DNA from: Streptomyces sp. NBC_01237
Lineage (GTDB): Bacteria; Actinomycetota; Actinomycetes; Streptomycetales; Streptomycetaceae
Length of the DNA stretch: 64,000 bases
Reading direction: 5' to 3'
Assembly (NCBI RefSeq): GCF_035917275.1
Contig: NZ_CP108508.1
Span: 4,898,001-4,962,000, forward strand
Shown: positions 42,501 to 51,582 of the stretch, in pieces
Layout of the letters: the number at the start of each line of letters is the position of its first letter
How positions within the stretch are numbered: the stretch's first letter is position 1
Notes under the pieces: model-generated
The model's database searches: none
Seen by the model: only the letters and a program-made list of their open reading frames with translations
Told to the model about the DNA's origin: nothing
Position numbers and translations under genes: made by a program

Positions 42501-42528
42501 CAATGTGACGCGATGTGAGGTGGGACAC

Positions 42529-42996
42529 ATGCGTATCGGAGAGCTGGCGGAGCGCACCGGCACGTCCAGGCGGCTGCTGCGTTACTACGAGGAGCAGGGC
42601 CTGATCGTCTCCGACCGTTCCCCGAACGGCTACCGCGACTACGACGAGTTCTTCGTGGACCGGGTGCAGCAGATCAGGGGACTGCTCGACGCGGGGCTGC
42701 CCACCCGGATCATCAAACAGATCCTGCCGTGCCTGAACAAGCCCCGGATCATCCACTTCCCCGACGCGACGCCGGAGATGCTGGCCACGCTGGAGCATGA
42801 GCTCGACCGCATGACCGAACGCATCGCGTGTCTCGCCCGCAACAGGGACGCCGTGGCCGAATACCTGGACGAGGTACGCCGCGACGAGGCAGGCCGCGAC
42901 GACCGTGCGGACGGACGGCCGGGCGCCCGCACGGCCGGGCGCCCGGACCGGGAGGGTGCCGCCGTCGCCGACCACGTACCGGAGAAGGCGACCTGA
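42529..42996 (+). CDS. MerR-family regulator of the adjacent MFS exporter
   Basis: 155 residues. MerR winged helix: MRIGELAERTGTSRRLLRYY and EEQGLIVSDRSPNGYRDYDE, then a long dimerisation helix (LATLEHELDRMTERIACLARN). No metal cysteine pattern is present, so it is an organic-compound sensor or TipA-like. C-terminal tail (about 120-155) is Arg/Asp-rich and variable. A start at ATG 42529 fits GAGGTGGG upstream. Confidence 0.9.
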   Translation: MRIGELAERTGTSRRLLRYYEEQGLIVSDRSPNGYRDYDEFFVDRVQQIRGLLDAGLPTRIIKQILPCLNKPRIIHFPDATPEMLATLEHELDRMTERIACLARNRDAVAEYLDEVRRDEAGRDDRADGRPGARTAGRPDREGAAVADHVPEKAT

Positions 42997-43085
42997 CCGG
43001 AAGCCAGCCGACGACGGCCGACGCCGTCCGACCTGACCGACGTCACCCGGCTCGACCCGATGTCAGCCAAAGGCCCGACCCGATG

Positions 43086-43682
43086 TCACCCGGCGTCGCG
43101 CTCCGGCAGCGGGAACATGCTGCTCAGGCGGGGCAGCCGACGGGCCGCTTCCGCCGGGTCCCGTACGTCCCACTCCTCGCCGCTCGGCTCGGGGTTGCAG
43201 GGGAGTGCGATGCCCTCGGCGTCCAGCGCCTCCTCAAGACCTTCCTCCTCGCCCGTCAACTTCTCGAACGCCTCGGCCGCGACGTAGTCCAGGCTCTCCC
43301 AGTCGGGCCACTCGTCGTCCTCCCAGTCGCTCATGGGCCGGCCGGTCAGCCGCTTCAGTTCCGGTTCGTCCGCCAGCGCGTCCGGATCGGCCAGCACCCT
43401 CTCGTAGCCCTCGCGGCCGAGCCCCACCACCCAGAACTGGAAGTACCAGAAGCTGTCGTCGGAGCACCAGCCGCCGTGTATCTGCTCGGCGACCGCCCAC
43501 ATGTTCCAGGTGTCGACCCGTTGCCGCACGCGGTGCAGGTCGATCTGGAACCGCACGACGTCCTGCGCCGACCGCTGCGCGAGCCGCTCGCGCAGCAGGT
43601 CCGTGCGTGCGTCACGGGTGTCGGCCCGCTGCCGGGAATCCTCGATCAGCGACCAGAAGTCCTCGAAGCTCTCCTCGTTCAT
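43086..43682 (-). CDS. DUF4240 protein
   Basis: 198 residues beginning MNEESFEDFWSLIEDSRQ, with the DUF4240 core WNMWAVAEQIHGGWCSDDSF followed by WYFQFWVVGLGREGYERVL. The C-terminal region is acidic (SDWEDDEWPDWESLDYV). Function unknown; members are found singly across actinobacteria. The region 43683-43923 upstream contains a hexanucleotide repeat. Confidence 0.85.
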   Translation of the reverse strand: MNEESFEDFWSLIEDSRQRADTRDARTDLLRERLAQRSAQDVVRFQIDLHRVRQRVDTWNMWAVAEQIHGGWCSDDSFWYFQFWVVGLGREGYERVLADPDALADEPELKRLTGRPMSDWEDDEWPDWESLDYVAAEAFEKLTGEEEGLEEALDAEGIALPCNPEPSGEEWDVRDPAEAARRLPRLSSMFPLPERDAG

Positions 43683-43820
43683 GGCAGCACTCTGACAGCC
43701 GGGTACGACAGTGACCGGTGTCCTGTTCCTGTTCCCGTTCCTGGTGGGGCTCGTGGCGACCCCGCCGATCCTCGGCATGGGCGCGATCTCCGGTTCACCG
43801 CCGACTCCGGCAGCCTCCTC

Positions 43821-43860
43821 ACCGCCACCGCCACCGCCACCGCCACCGCCACCGCCACCG
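43821..43860 (+). repeat. Hexanucleotide microsatellite ACCGCC, 6.7 copies
   Basis: Perfect tandem ACCGCC from 43821 to 43860 in the gap between two genes. It is phase-variation-like in form, but no gene reads through it convincingly. Confidence 0.95.
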
Positions 43861-43923
43861 TCCTGCTCGATCGAGCCGCGACCGCCGCACGCCGGGAGAG
43901 GGCGCACGCGTAGCTTGAGGGCC

Positions 43924-44379
43924 ATGACTGTCGAGCGCGCTGCCACCCGGATGTCCGCCACGACGCTGACCGCTCTCGCCTGTCTGCACGTCGCCTGGGG
44001 TGTGGGTTCGTCGTGGCCGCTGCCCGACCGTGAGGCGTTCGCGGACGCGGTGGTCGGCCGTCCGAACCCGCCCGGCCCGGGGGCGTGTTTCGCGGTCGCG
44101 GGTGCGCTGGGGGCCGCCGCGCTCCTGGTCGCGGGCCGGCCCCGGAGCCGCCCGGCACTGTCCCGCCTCGGCGCGGCCGGGGTCGCGGGCGTACTCGGTC
44201 TGCGTGGCGCGGCAGGGCTCTCGGGCCGGACCGACCTGCTGTCCCCGGGATCGTCCTCGGCCCGCTTCCGCCGCTTGGACCGGCTCGCCTACTCGCCGCT
44301 GTGCCTGGCGCTGGCGGCCGTGACGGCGGTCGCCGCCGGCTCGCACGGGCGCCCGGAGGCCGGGGCGACCCGCCCCTGA
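43924..44379 (+). CDS. DUF3995 membrane protein
   Basis: 151 residues, about four hydrophobic helices. LTALACLHVAWGVGSSWPLPDREAF is the DUF3995 hallmark, and the following helices include GACFAVAGALGAAALLVAG and YSPLCLALAAVTAVAAGS. TAGCTT lies 7 nt before the ATG (leaderless). A longer frame from 43711 runs through the microsatellite but is not supported by a start signal. Confidence 0.82.
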   Translation: MTVERAATRMSATTLTALACLHVAWGVGSSWPLPDREAFADAVVGRPNPPGPGACFAVAGALGAAALLVAGRPRSRPALSRLGAAGVAGVLGLRGAAGLSGRTDLLSPGSSSARFRRLDRLAYSPLCLALAAVTAVAAGSHGRPEAGATRP

Positions 44380-44390
44380 CGCCCGGCCGG

Positions 44391-45422
44391 TCAGTGCGGA
44401 AGCCCGACCGACAGATGCGGGGCCAGCGCCCGGAGGAAGTCCGGCGCGTCGAACATCGCACCGGCCGAGGCCACGCCCGTCGTCCGCGTGCGCCCGGCCA
44501 GGATGCGCCGGACGGCCTCCACCACGAGTGGGGCGGTGACCGCGTAGATGTCCTGGCCACGGGCCGTGGCGCGTCGCTCGACACCACCCGCGCGGACCAG
44601 GACGTCGACGACGAAGGTCTGGTCGGACCGCCCCAGGGCGTCGACTGCCTCCGGTGCCGGTGTGTCCTCCCCGGCCAGGTCCCGCGCGGCTTCGACGGCC
44701 ATGTGGGTGCGGACCTCCGGCACGGCCAGGTGGCTGGGGACGGTGACGACATCGGCCATGGTGAACTCCGAGATCACCGTGCGTCGGCCGAGCGGCTCCG
44801 GGAAGAGCCAGTCCTGTTCCGAAGCCTTGTCGTCGTGGTACCGCAGCGCGCCGTCCGTGAACCGCACCCGACGGCCCGCCCGGCGCTCGTGGGACACCTG
44901 CCCGGCCGTCCGGGTGCCCGCGGTGGGGTGCCAGCCGCTCAGTCCGTACGCGATCTGCACCTCGTCCGCCGCGGTCCACCCGCCCATCGCCGCGGTCACC
45001 AACAGGTCGCCCAGCCCGCCGTAGAAGGCCATGGCCGGCACCACGGGTACGCCCGCCCTACGGGCCGCTTCCGCGTAGTCGGCGAACATCGCCGCGTTGG
45101 CCTCGATCTCCGCCGCGACATCGACGTACGGGATTCCCGCGCGCAGGGCCGCCTCGACGACCGGGCCGCCCGTCACCGCGAACGGTCCGGCGCAGTTGAC
45201 GACGGCCGCCGCACCCGCGAGGGCCCGGTCCAGGGAGCTCGCGTCGTCCACGGTCGCGGGCCGCACGTCCACGCCCGGCCACTCGGCCGCCCGCGCCTCC
45301 AACTGGGCAGCGTCACGGCCGGAGATGATGACGGCGAAGCCACGCCTTCGCAGTTCGGCGACGATGAACCGCCCCGTGTGCCCCGTCGCCCCGTAGACCA
45401 CCACTGCCGCTGTCGTACGCAT
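44391..45422 (-). CDS. Saccharopine dehydrogenase-like NADP-binding reductase
   Basis: 343 residues. Rossmann motif VVYGATGHTGRFIVAELRRRG (about 8-28), and the family core GPFAVTGGPVVEAALRAGIPYVD. Resembles trans-acting enoyl reductase/saccharopine reductase-like proteins. Substrate unknown. GGGGGAAC precedes the ATG. It is divergent from a GlxA-type regulator with 96 bp between starts, so that regulator probably controls it. Confidence 0.87.
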   Translation of the reverse strand: MRTTAAVVVYGATGHTGRFIVAELRRRGFAVIISGRDAAQLEARAAEWPGVDVRPATVDDASSLDRALAGAAAVVNCAGPFAVTGGPVVEAALRAGIPYVDVAAEIEANAAMFADYAEAARRAGVPVVPAMAFYGGLGDLLVTAAMGGWTAADEVQIAYGLSGWHPTAGTRTAGQVSHERRAGRRVRFTDGALRYHDDKASEQDWLFPEPLGRRTVISEFTMADVVTVPSHLAVPEVRTHMAVEAARDLAGEDTPAPEAVDALGRSDQTFVVDVLVRAGGVERRATARGQDIYAVTAPLVVEAVRRILAGRTRTTGVASAGAMFDAPDFLRALAPHLSVGLPH

Positions 45423-45518
45423 CGTTCCCCCGTCTCGATGTGCTGATGGGGTCAGTCTTGTCGTAGGCGGTACCCAGCGGTGATGGTCAGGAACGACATC
45501 ATGCGTACACTTTCGGAC

Positions 45519-46466
45519 ATGCCAACTGTCGCGCTGCTGACCGCCGGTCATCTGCTGCACTTCGAACTGGCAGTGGCCTACGAGATCTTCGGCAATCCCC
45601 CGCGTGAAGCCACGGACGGCTGGTACGACGTACTGCTCTGCGGGCCCGGACCGGTGCGGGTCGGCCCGTTCATGGTCGAGCCCGACGACGGGCTGGAACG
45701 TCTGGCAGTTGCCGACACCGTGATCGTGCCCGCGTGCGCCGACATCGACGAGCCGCCGCCGGCGGAGCTGATCGAGGCCGTGCGGGCGGCCCACGACAGG
45801 GGTGCCAGGGTCGCCTCGCTCTGCACCGGGGCGTTCGTGCTCGGCGCCGCGGGTCTGCTGGACGGCCGACGGGCCACCACCCACTGGGCCCATGCCGCGG
45901 AGCTGAGCGCACGTCATCCGCGGGCGGAGGTCGACCCGGACGTGCTGTACACCGACAACGGCAGCGTGCTCACGGCCGCGGGCAAGGCCGCCGCCGTGGA
46001 CCTCTGCCTCCACCTGATCCACCTCGACCACGGCGCCGCCATCGCCAACTCCGTGGCCCGCCGTCTGGTGATGCCGCCGCATCGGCCCGGCGGCCAGGCC
46101 CAGTTCGTGTCCACGCCCGTGCAGGTGACGGGCGACCACGTACTCGCCCAGCTGCTCGCCTGGGTCCAGCAGCGGCTGGACCAGCCGCTGACGGTGACCG
46201 ACCTGGCGCGGCGGGCGAACACGAGCCCGCGCCATCTCGGCCGGCAGTTCCGGTCGGTGACCGGGCAGACGCCGCTCCAGTGGCTCCTGACCCAGCGTGT
46301 ACGCCGCGCCCAGGAACTGCTGGAGGCCACCGACGAGAGCGTCGAGGCGGTTGCCCTCGCCACCGGTATGGGCACGGCCACGACACTCCGGCGCCAGTTC
46401 AAACGGATCGTCGGGGTGCCGCCCGACAGCTACCGGCGCGCGTTCCGCAGCGCGAACCCTGCCTGA
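45519..46466 (+). CDS. GlxA-family regulator (DJ-1/PfpI domain plus AraC HTH)
   Basis: 315 residues. N-terminal DJ-1/PfpI domain (1-190) with nucleophile-elbow-like SLCTGAFVLGAAGLLDGRRA, and a C-terminal AraC domain with two HTHs (LTVTDLARRANTSPRHLGRQ and GMGTATTLRRQFKRIVG). These regulators respond to small amines, amides or other metabolites. TACACT (45506-45511) lies 7 nt before ATG 45519, so this start was chosen over the ATG at 45480. Confidence 0.92.
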   Translation: MPTVALLTAGHLLHFELAVAYEIFGNPPREATDGWYDVLLCGPGPVRVGPFMVEPDDGLERLAVADTVIVPACADIDEPPPAELIEAVRAAHDRGARVASLCTGAFVLGAAGLLDGRRATTHWAHAAELSARHPRAEVDPDVLYTDNGSVLTAAGKAAAVDLCLHLIHLDHGAAIANSVARRLVMPPHRPGGQAQFVSTPVQVTGDHVLAQLLAWVQQRLDQPLTVTDLARRANTSPRHLGRQFRSVTGQTPLQWLLTQRVRRAQELLEATDESVEAVALATGMGTATTLRRQFKRIVGVPPDSYRRAFRSANPA

Positions 46467-46615
46467 CCGTCACGGGTGTCCGCTCCCTCGGGAGGTGAAC
46501 CGGCTTCGGCGACCGGGCCTCCGCAGCAGTCCGGGACCACTGCCGGGAGGACACGGCGGGGTCCGGGACGAGCGTGGAGCCGAGTGGGCGGGCCGAGCCG
46601 CGTGGCGGGGAGGCG

Positions 46616-47329
46616 TCAGACGTTGTACGGGACGGCCTCGTTGCGCTTGGTGGACCAGTTGGTGACGATGGGCTTGTCCACGGTGGCCATGTCGGGGAGT
46701 TCGAGCTCGGCGGGGTTGGGGTCTTCCTCGGTGGTGGAGACGATGACGAAGTCGAACTCCGTGCCGCCCTCGCCGTCCGTGGTCTTGGGGTTGATGCCGG
46801 CGTACGCGACGGCGGAGCCGGAGAGCTTGATGGGGTCTTCGCCGCCCTGTCCGACGGGGGAGGCGACGCCGTCGGCCCCGGAGCCGAAGGAGACGCTGGG
46901 GGTGTTGACGTCCAGGTAGCAGGTGATGCCGGACTTGGCCTTGGCGGTGACGAGGTAGTGGCTGATCGGCTGGGCTTCCCAAGTGACCGTGAGGTCCAGG
47001 TCGTTGGTGCCGCAGGACTGCCCGTAACCGCTCTTCTCGCCGCTGTCGGACGCGCTGACCTGCTCGGTGGAACCGCCGGTGGCGGAACCGCTGTTACCGG
47101 AGCCGCCGGACCCGGAGACCTTGGAACCGGAGCCGCCGGTGGTGGAGGGGCTGTCGCCGGAGGAGCCGTTGTTCCCGCCGGTGCCGGCGGACGCGGCGGC
47201 GGGGGCCGCGGAGCTACCGGCGTTCGTGATGTCCTCGGGGTTGCAGGCGGTGGTGGTGGCAGCGAGGGCTGTCACGGCCGCGGCGGCGAGGACGAGACGG
47301 GCGGAACGGGCGGCGAGACGCGAGCGCAT
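46616..47329 (-). CDS. Secreted DUF4232 protein, possibly a lipoprotein
   Basis: 237 residues from the ATG at 47329 (GGAG 6 nt upstream; an adjacent ATG at 47332 is too close to it). A signal (ARLVLAAAAVTALAATTTAC) ends in Cys; position -3 is Thr, so lipidation is uncertain. A Gly/Ser-rich linker (about 35-90) precedes the DUF4232 domain (CGTNDLDLTVTWEAQ onward, with paired cysteines). It is a surface protein of unknown function; no catalytic motif. Confidence 0.82.
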   Translation of the reverse strand: MRSRLAARSARLVLAAAAVTALAATTTACNPEDITNAGSSAAPAAASAGTGGNNGSSGDSPSTTGGSGSKVSGSGGSGNSGSATGGSTEQVSASDSGEKSGYGQSCGTNDLDLTVTWEAQPISHYLVTAKAKSGITCYLDVNTPSVSFGSGADGVASPVGQGGEDPIKLSGSAVAYAGINPKTTDGEGGTEFDFVIVSTTEEDPNPAELELPDMATVDKPIVTNWSTKRNEAVPYNV

Positions 47330-47572
47330 CATGATCTCCAGCGGCTGTCGTGTGCGGTGTTTCCTGCTGACACCGATGACATTAGGGCCGGGCCGATCCT
47401 CAAATGATCCTGTGCATGTCCGGGTTCTGTCTCAGCGATTCGGTTCCGGAAAATGGCGTGGGATCGCACCGACCCCAGCTCAAGTGCCCTGCTTGAGGCC
47501 GAGGGACAAGCGCCTGCTTCCGACCCCGGGCACCGTGGCCCGAGGTCTCCGGACGTCGATAGGCTCGGTCAT

Positions 47573-48070
47573 ATGATCGAGACCGAACGGCTCTTGCTGC
47601 GCCCCCTGCGGGTCGAGGACGTCCACGCGTTCGTCGCGCTCCACGCGGACGCGCGTGTGAACCGGTTCGTCGGCGCCTACTCCCATGAGCAGGCGTCGGA
47701 ACGGCTGGTGTCCATCGAGCGCCAATGGGCCGAGCGTGGTCATGGGCTGTGCGCTGTCGAGTTGAAGTCCAGCGGTGAGTTCATCGGGCGCTGTGGGCTG
47801 AACTACTGGGAAGCCTTCGACGAGGTCGAACTCGGCTGGACGCTGAGGGCCGAATCATGGGGCCACGGCTATGCGACCGAGGCCGCTCGGGCCTGCCTGG
47901 AATGGGGGTTCGCGACCTTGGACGTGGACCGCTTCACCGCCATGATCCGCCCCGGCAACACGCCTTCGGTGCGGGTCGCCGACAGGCTCGGGTTCTCCCC
48001 CCTCCGCGAGGACATCCTGAAGGGCAACCCGGTCACGGTGTACTCGCTGGACCGGCCGGCCCGCTCCTAG
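47573..48070 (+). CDS. GNAT-family N-acetyltransferase (RimJ/RimL-like)
   Basis: 165 residues starting MIETERLLLRPLR. The acetyl-CoA loop region is LRAESWGHGYATEAARACLEWGF and the terminal motif IRPGNTPSVRVADRLGF. TAGGCT lies 7 nt before the ATG (leaderless). It probably acetylates a protein N-terminus or small molecule; substrate unknown. Confidence 0.9.
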   Translation: MIETERLLLRPLRVEDVHAFVALHADARVNRFVGAYSHEQASERLVSIERQWAERGHGLCAVELKSSGEFIGRCGLNYWEAFDEVELGWTLRAESWGHGYATEAARACLEWGFATLDVDRFTAMIRPGNTPSVRVADRLGFSPLREDILKGNPVTVYSLDRPARS

Positions 48071-48185
48071 CGGACCGAGGCCCGCGCCGCGAACGGCACC
48101 TCGCTCCGCCGGGGCGGGCGACCGTGCCCACCGGTGGCCGGGGCGGTCCTGGCGCCTTCTGCCGTACGAGTGGCGAGCAACACTT

Positions 48186-48224
48186 TTGCAAGCGCCTGCT
48201 TGCAATAGTTAGCAAAGGTGTTGC
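48186..48224. promoter_or_regulatory. Array of TTGC/GCAA half-sites upstream of the XRE gene
   Basis: TTGCAAGC-GCCT-GCTTGCAA (48186-48205) is a perfect 8-4-8 dyad. It overlaps a further TTGCAATA-GTTAGCAA pair (48200-48215), and GCAA/TTGC again at 48212-48224. A CACTAT box is 6 nt before the ATG. Probable cooperative autoregulatory operator. Confidence 0.75.
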
Positions 48225-48235
48225 ACTATCGGGTC

Positions 48236-48631
48236 ATGGCATCACTCAACGTCGGCAATCTCGGTGAGTACCTGCGCGAGCAGCGACGCGCGGCGCAGCT
48301 CTCGCTGCGGCAGCTCGCCGATGCCGCCGGGGTGTCCAATCCCTACCTCAGCCAGATCGAGCGCGGCCTGCGCAAGCCCAGTGCGGAGGTTCTGCAGCAG
48401 GTCGCCAAGGCATTGAGGATCTCGGCCGAGACGCTGTACGTGCGGGCCGGGATTCTCGACGAGCGGGAGCGGGAGGAGCTGGAGACGCGGGCGGTCATCC
48501 TGGCCGATCCGTCGATCAACGAGCGGCAGAAGAACGTGCTGCTCCAGATCTACGACTCCTTCCGCAAGGAGAACGGGTTCGAGCCCGAGCCCGATGCCGG
48601 TTCCGACACAGTCACACACCCTCACAGCTAG
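48236..48631 (+). CDS. XRE-family HTH regulator (Rv0474-like)
   Basis: 131 residues. HTH at about 10-60: YLREQRRAAQLSLRQLADAA and SNPYLSQIERGLRKPSAEVL, followed by a helical tail with INERQKNVLLQIYDSF. It precedes an HbhA-like gene and a DUF2516 gene, the same trio as Rv0474-Rv0476 of M. tuberculosis. Start at the ATG 48236; the mRNA appears leaderless (CACTAT at -12). Several dyads upstream suggest autoregulation. Confidence 0.92.
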   Translation: MASLNVGNLGEYLREQRRAAQLSLRQLADAAGVSNPYLSQIERGLRKPSAEVLQQVAKALRISAETLYVRAGILDEREREELETRAVILADPSINERQKNVLLQIYDSFRKENGFEPEPDAGSDTVTHPHS

Positions 48632-48659
48632 TTCTGATGATCCGGGAGGACCACAAGTC

Positions 48660-49346
48660 ATGGCCATCACCGATGACCTGCGCAAGACCCTCACCGACCC
48701 CACCCCCCTCTACTTCGCCGCGGGTACGGCCGATCTGGCCGTGCAGCAGGCGCGCAAGGTCCCGGCGCTGATCGAGCAGCTGCGGGCCGAGGCGCCCGAG
48801 CGCATCGAGGCCGTACGCAACACCGACCCCAAGGCCGTGCAGGAGAAGGTGACCACGCAGGCCAAGGAGGCCCAGGCCACCGTGCAGGCGAAGGTCACCG
48901 AGGTGTTCGGGTCGTTCGACACCGATCTGAAGAAGCTGGGCGAGAACGCTCAGGACCTGGCTCTGCGCAGCCTGGGCGTGGCCGCCGAGTACGCGGTCAG
49001 GGCCCGTGAGACGTACGAGAAGGTCGCCGAGCGCGGCGAGCAGAGCGTGCGGACCTGGCGTGGCGGGACGGCCGACGAGATCGTCGAGATCGCCGCCGTG
49101 GTGGAGGCCGAGCCCAAGGCGAAGCCCGCGCCCGCCGCGAAGAGCGAGCCGAAGGCCGCCCGTGCCGGGACCGCCGCTCCGGCGAAGCCCGCCGCCGAGC
49201 CCGCTCCCGCGAAGCCCGTAGCCGCTCAGCCCAAGCCCGCTCCCGCCAAGCCCGCAGCGGCTCAGGCCAAGGCCGCGCCCGTCAAGAAGGCGCCCGCCCC
49301 GCGCAAGCCCGCGGCGAAGAAGACCACCCCGCCCGCCGGAAAGTGA
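48660..49346 (+). CDS. HbhA-like coiled-coil protein with Lys/Pro/Ala tail
   Basis: 228 residues. Residues 1-150 are a long helical coiled coil without a signal peptide (LYFAAGTADLAVQQARKVPA, ETYEKVAERGEQSVRTW). The tail (about 155-228) is made of AKP/APAKP repeats ending in KKAPAPRKPAAKK, like the heparin-binding end of mycobacterial heparin-binding hemagglutinin. In M. tuberculosis this protein binds sulfated glycans and associates with lipid inclusions. In a soil Streptomyces the tail more likely binds anionic polymers or lipid bodies. GGAGGA precedes the ATG. Confidence 0.88.
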   Translation: MAITDDLRKTLTDPTPLYFAAGTADLAVQQARKVPALIEQLRAEAPERIEAVRNTDPKAVQEKVTTQAKEAQATVQAKVTEVFGSFDTDLKKLGENAQDLALRSLGVAAEYAVRARETYEKVAERGEQSVRTWRGGTADEIVEIAAVVEAEPKAKPAPAAKSEPKAARAGTAAPAKPAAEPAPAKPVAAQPKPAPAKPAAAQAKAAPVKKAPAPRKPAAKKTTPPAGK

Positions 49347-49474
49347 ACCCGGGCGGTTCCGGCGCTGTCGGCCGAGTGGCCGGGGCGCGGGCCGGGCACC
49401 TTTACCGGTGGCCGGTTCGTTCTCCCGGTAGCTTGGCCGCAGGGCGCCCCTCCACTCACTAGGCGGTAGACACC

Positions 49475-49816
49475 ATGTTGCTCACAGGTTTCGGCACACT
49501 CGTCGGGCTGCTCTATCTGGCCATGCTGGTGCTGGCCGTGATCGCCCTGTTCTTCGCGGCGACGGCCCGCGAGGACGCCTACCGTGCGGCGGACAAGCAG
49601 AAGAAGTCGTTCTGGCTGATTATTCTCGGCATCGCCGTGGTCGTGAACCTCTTCGTGCCGATGCTGTTCCTCCAGCTCGCGGGCGTGGTCGCGTCGATCG
49701 TCTTCATGGTGGACGTACGGCCCGCGATCAAGGCGGTCTCGGGCGGTGGCAGTGGCCGTCGCGGCGGCGGGTCCAGCAGTGACGGGCCGTACGGGCCCTA
49801 CAACGGCGGGCGCTGA
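49475..49816 (+). CDS. DUF2516 membrane protein (Rv0476-like)
   Basis: 113 residues, about three hydrophobic helices: LVGLLYLAMLVLAVIALFFA, IILGIAVVVNLFVPMLFL and AGVVASIVFMVDVRPAIK, then a Gly/Ser tail. It completes the conserved XRE-HbhA-DUF2516 group. Its last 19 bp overlap the 3' end of the convergent phosphatase gene. An ATG at 49475 follows a GCGGTAG context without a strong ribosome site. Confidence 0.85.
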   Translation: MLLTGFGTLVGLLYLAMLVLAVIALFFAATAREDAYRAADKQKKSFWLIILGIAVVVNLFVPMLFLQLAGVVASIVFMVDVRPAIKAVSGGGSGRRGGGSSSDGPYGPYNGGR

Positions 49817-51156
49817 GCGTTCGCCGTCCGGGCCGGCGCCGGTACGGGGCGGGAGCGCGGTGCGCTCCCGCCCCGTCGGCGTATCCGCTCCTGGTCGCGG
49901 TCGAGCAGCAGGACCGCCACGTCGTCGGTCAGCTCGCCGCCGTTCAGCTCCCGCACGTGGGTGACCGCCGTCTCCAGCAGCTCCTCGCCGGCGAGTCCCC
50001 GGTCCAGCTGGGCGTTGATCATCGCGACCATGCCGTCCTGGCCGAGGCGCTGGGTGCCCGTCGGTCCGATCCGGCCCTCGATCAGCCCGTCCGTGTACAT
50101 CATCAGGCTCCAGGAGCCGCCCAGTTCGACCTGGCGCCGCGGCCACCGGGCCCGCGGCAGCAGGCCCAGGGCCGGTCCGCCGTCCTCGTACGGGAGCAGC
50201 TGCGCCGACTGTCCTCGGCGGGCGATCAGCGGTGCGGGGTGGCCCGCCAGGCAGAGTCCGGCGCGGCGGCCGTCGGGGGCGATGTCGACGGTGCAGAGCG
50301 TCGCGAAGATCTCCTCGCTCTCCCGTTCGTGCTCCAGGACCTGCTGGAGCGTGGAGAGCAGTTGGTCCCCGCAGAGTCCGGCCAGTGTCAACGCCCGCCA
50401 GGCGATGCGCAGTTCGACGCCGAGCGCCGCCTCGTCCGGGCCGTGACCGCAGACGTCGCCGATCATCGCGTGGACCGTGCCGTCGGGGGTACGGACCGTG
50501 TCGTAGAAGTCCCCGCCGAGCAGGGCGCGGCTGCGGCCGGGGCGGTAACGGGCGGCGAAGCTCAGGTCGGAGCCGTCCAGGAGGGGGGTGGGCAGCAGCC
50601 CGCGTTCCAGCCGGGCGTTCTCCTGGGCGCGGAGCCGGGACTCGGTCAGCTGGTGCTGGGCGATGTCCGCGCGCTTGCGCTCCACGGCGTACCGGATGGC
50701 GCGGCTCAGCAGCCGTGCGTCGAGCTCGCCCCGGAAGAGGTAGTCCTGGGCCCCGACCCGTACTGCCTCCGCTGCCAGCTCCGCGTCGTCCTCCGCCGTG
50801 AGCACGAGGACGGCGTGCCGGGGCGCGATCCGCAGGACATGGGTGAGGGCGGCCAGCTCGTCCGCCCGCCCGGAGAGGGTTTCCGGCGCCGTCCCGGTGG
50901 TCGTGGGCCGCGGTTCGGCGCCCGGCGGCAGGGCCAGGTCCAGCAGGATGCAGTCGACGTCGTCGGTGAGGAGCCGGCCCGCCTCGGTGAGATTGCGGGC
51001 GGTACGGATACGGACCCGGGTCCCGGCGGCGGCCGACAGTTCGGGTACGGCGATGGTGCCCGTCGGGTCGTCCTCGATCACCAGGAGGGTGAGGTCGGCG
51101 CCGTGGGTGGTCTCCGCAGCGGGAACGGCACGTTGCTGCGGTACGGGTACGGGCAT
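49798..51156 (-). CDS. Receiver domain-PP2C (RsbU/SpoIIE-type) serine phosphatase
   Basis: 452 residues. Receiver about 20-170 (VIEDDPTG acidic pair; CILLDLALP phospho-Asp; YLFRGEL has Arg where Lys is usual). A helical linker is followed by the PPM phosphatase (about 215-430): GGDFYDTV, IGDVCGHGPDEAA, LAGHPAPLI, YTDGLIEGR and LTDDVAVLLL. It would dephosphorylate an anti-sigma antagonist under two-component control. The 3' end overlaps the DUF2516 gene by 19 bp on the other strand. Confidence 0.92.
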   Translation of the reverse strand: MPVPVPQQRAVPAAETTHGADLTLLVIEDDPTGTIAVPELSAAAGTRVRIRTARNLTEAGRLLTDDVDCILLDLALPPGAEPRPTTTGTAPETLSGRADELAALTHVLRIAPRHAVLVLTAEDDAELAAEAVRVGAQDYLFRGELDARLLSRAIRYAVERKRADIAQHQLTESRLRAQENARLERGLLPTPLLDGSDLSFAARYRPGRSRALLGGDFYDTVRTPDGTVHAMIGDVCGHGPDEAALGVELRIAWRALTLAGLCGDQLLSTLQQVLEHERESEEIFATLCTVDIAPDGRRAGLCLAGHPAPLIARRGQSAQLLPYEDGGPALGLLPRARWPRRQVELGGSWSLMMYTDGLIEGRIGPTGTQRLGQDGMVAMINAQLDRGLAGEELLETAVTHVRELNGGELTDDVAVLLLDRDQERIRRRGGSAPRSRPVPAPARTANAQRPPL

Positions 51157-51582
51157 CGGTTCGGGTTTCCTTCCCTCCCCCCGAGGGCACGGCGGGACGA
51201 CGATCGACGACCCGCCAGACGGGGACCATAGCGGTCCGTGGCAGGGGAACGGAATGGCGTACAGGGATCGGCCGCTGTCGTATGCGCAGCCATAAGCCGC
51301 GTCCCGTCACGGATCCGGCGAGATGTACCGCCCGGCGCCGGGGCGGAGGCCATGACAAACATCACGCGCCGCCGTGACAGCGGCGTGGCCCCGCTCACGT
51401 GACCCGGTTCACGCGGTCCCGCCCGGCAGGTCCGCCGGGGGTTACCGTCCCGGCCGGTGCGGAGCGGGGGTGGCGGCCGGGACCTGCCGACCGGCGGTGT
51501 CCGCCTGCCGGCCGGCGAGTGGTGCCGACGGGCGCGGTGCCCCGGCTCCCGCTCTCCTTTTTGCTGTTGCTCGCCTGCCCGC
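51157..51582. other. Intergenic 426 bp between NlpC/P60 and phosphatase genes
   Basis: No frame of coding character. Contains the phosphatase promoter region and a hairpin CGCCGC/GCGGCG (51367-51385). Nothing else recognisable. Confidence 0.6.

Noticed and set aside
43711..43923. GTG start giving a longer DUF3995 protein through the ACCGCC repeat
   Set aside because: It would add a poly-Pro stretch and no ribosome site exists; the leaderless start at 43924 fits better.
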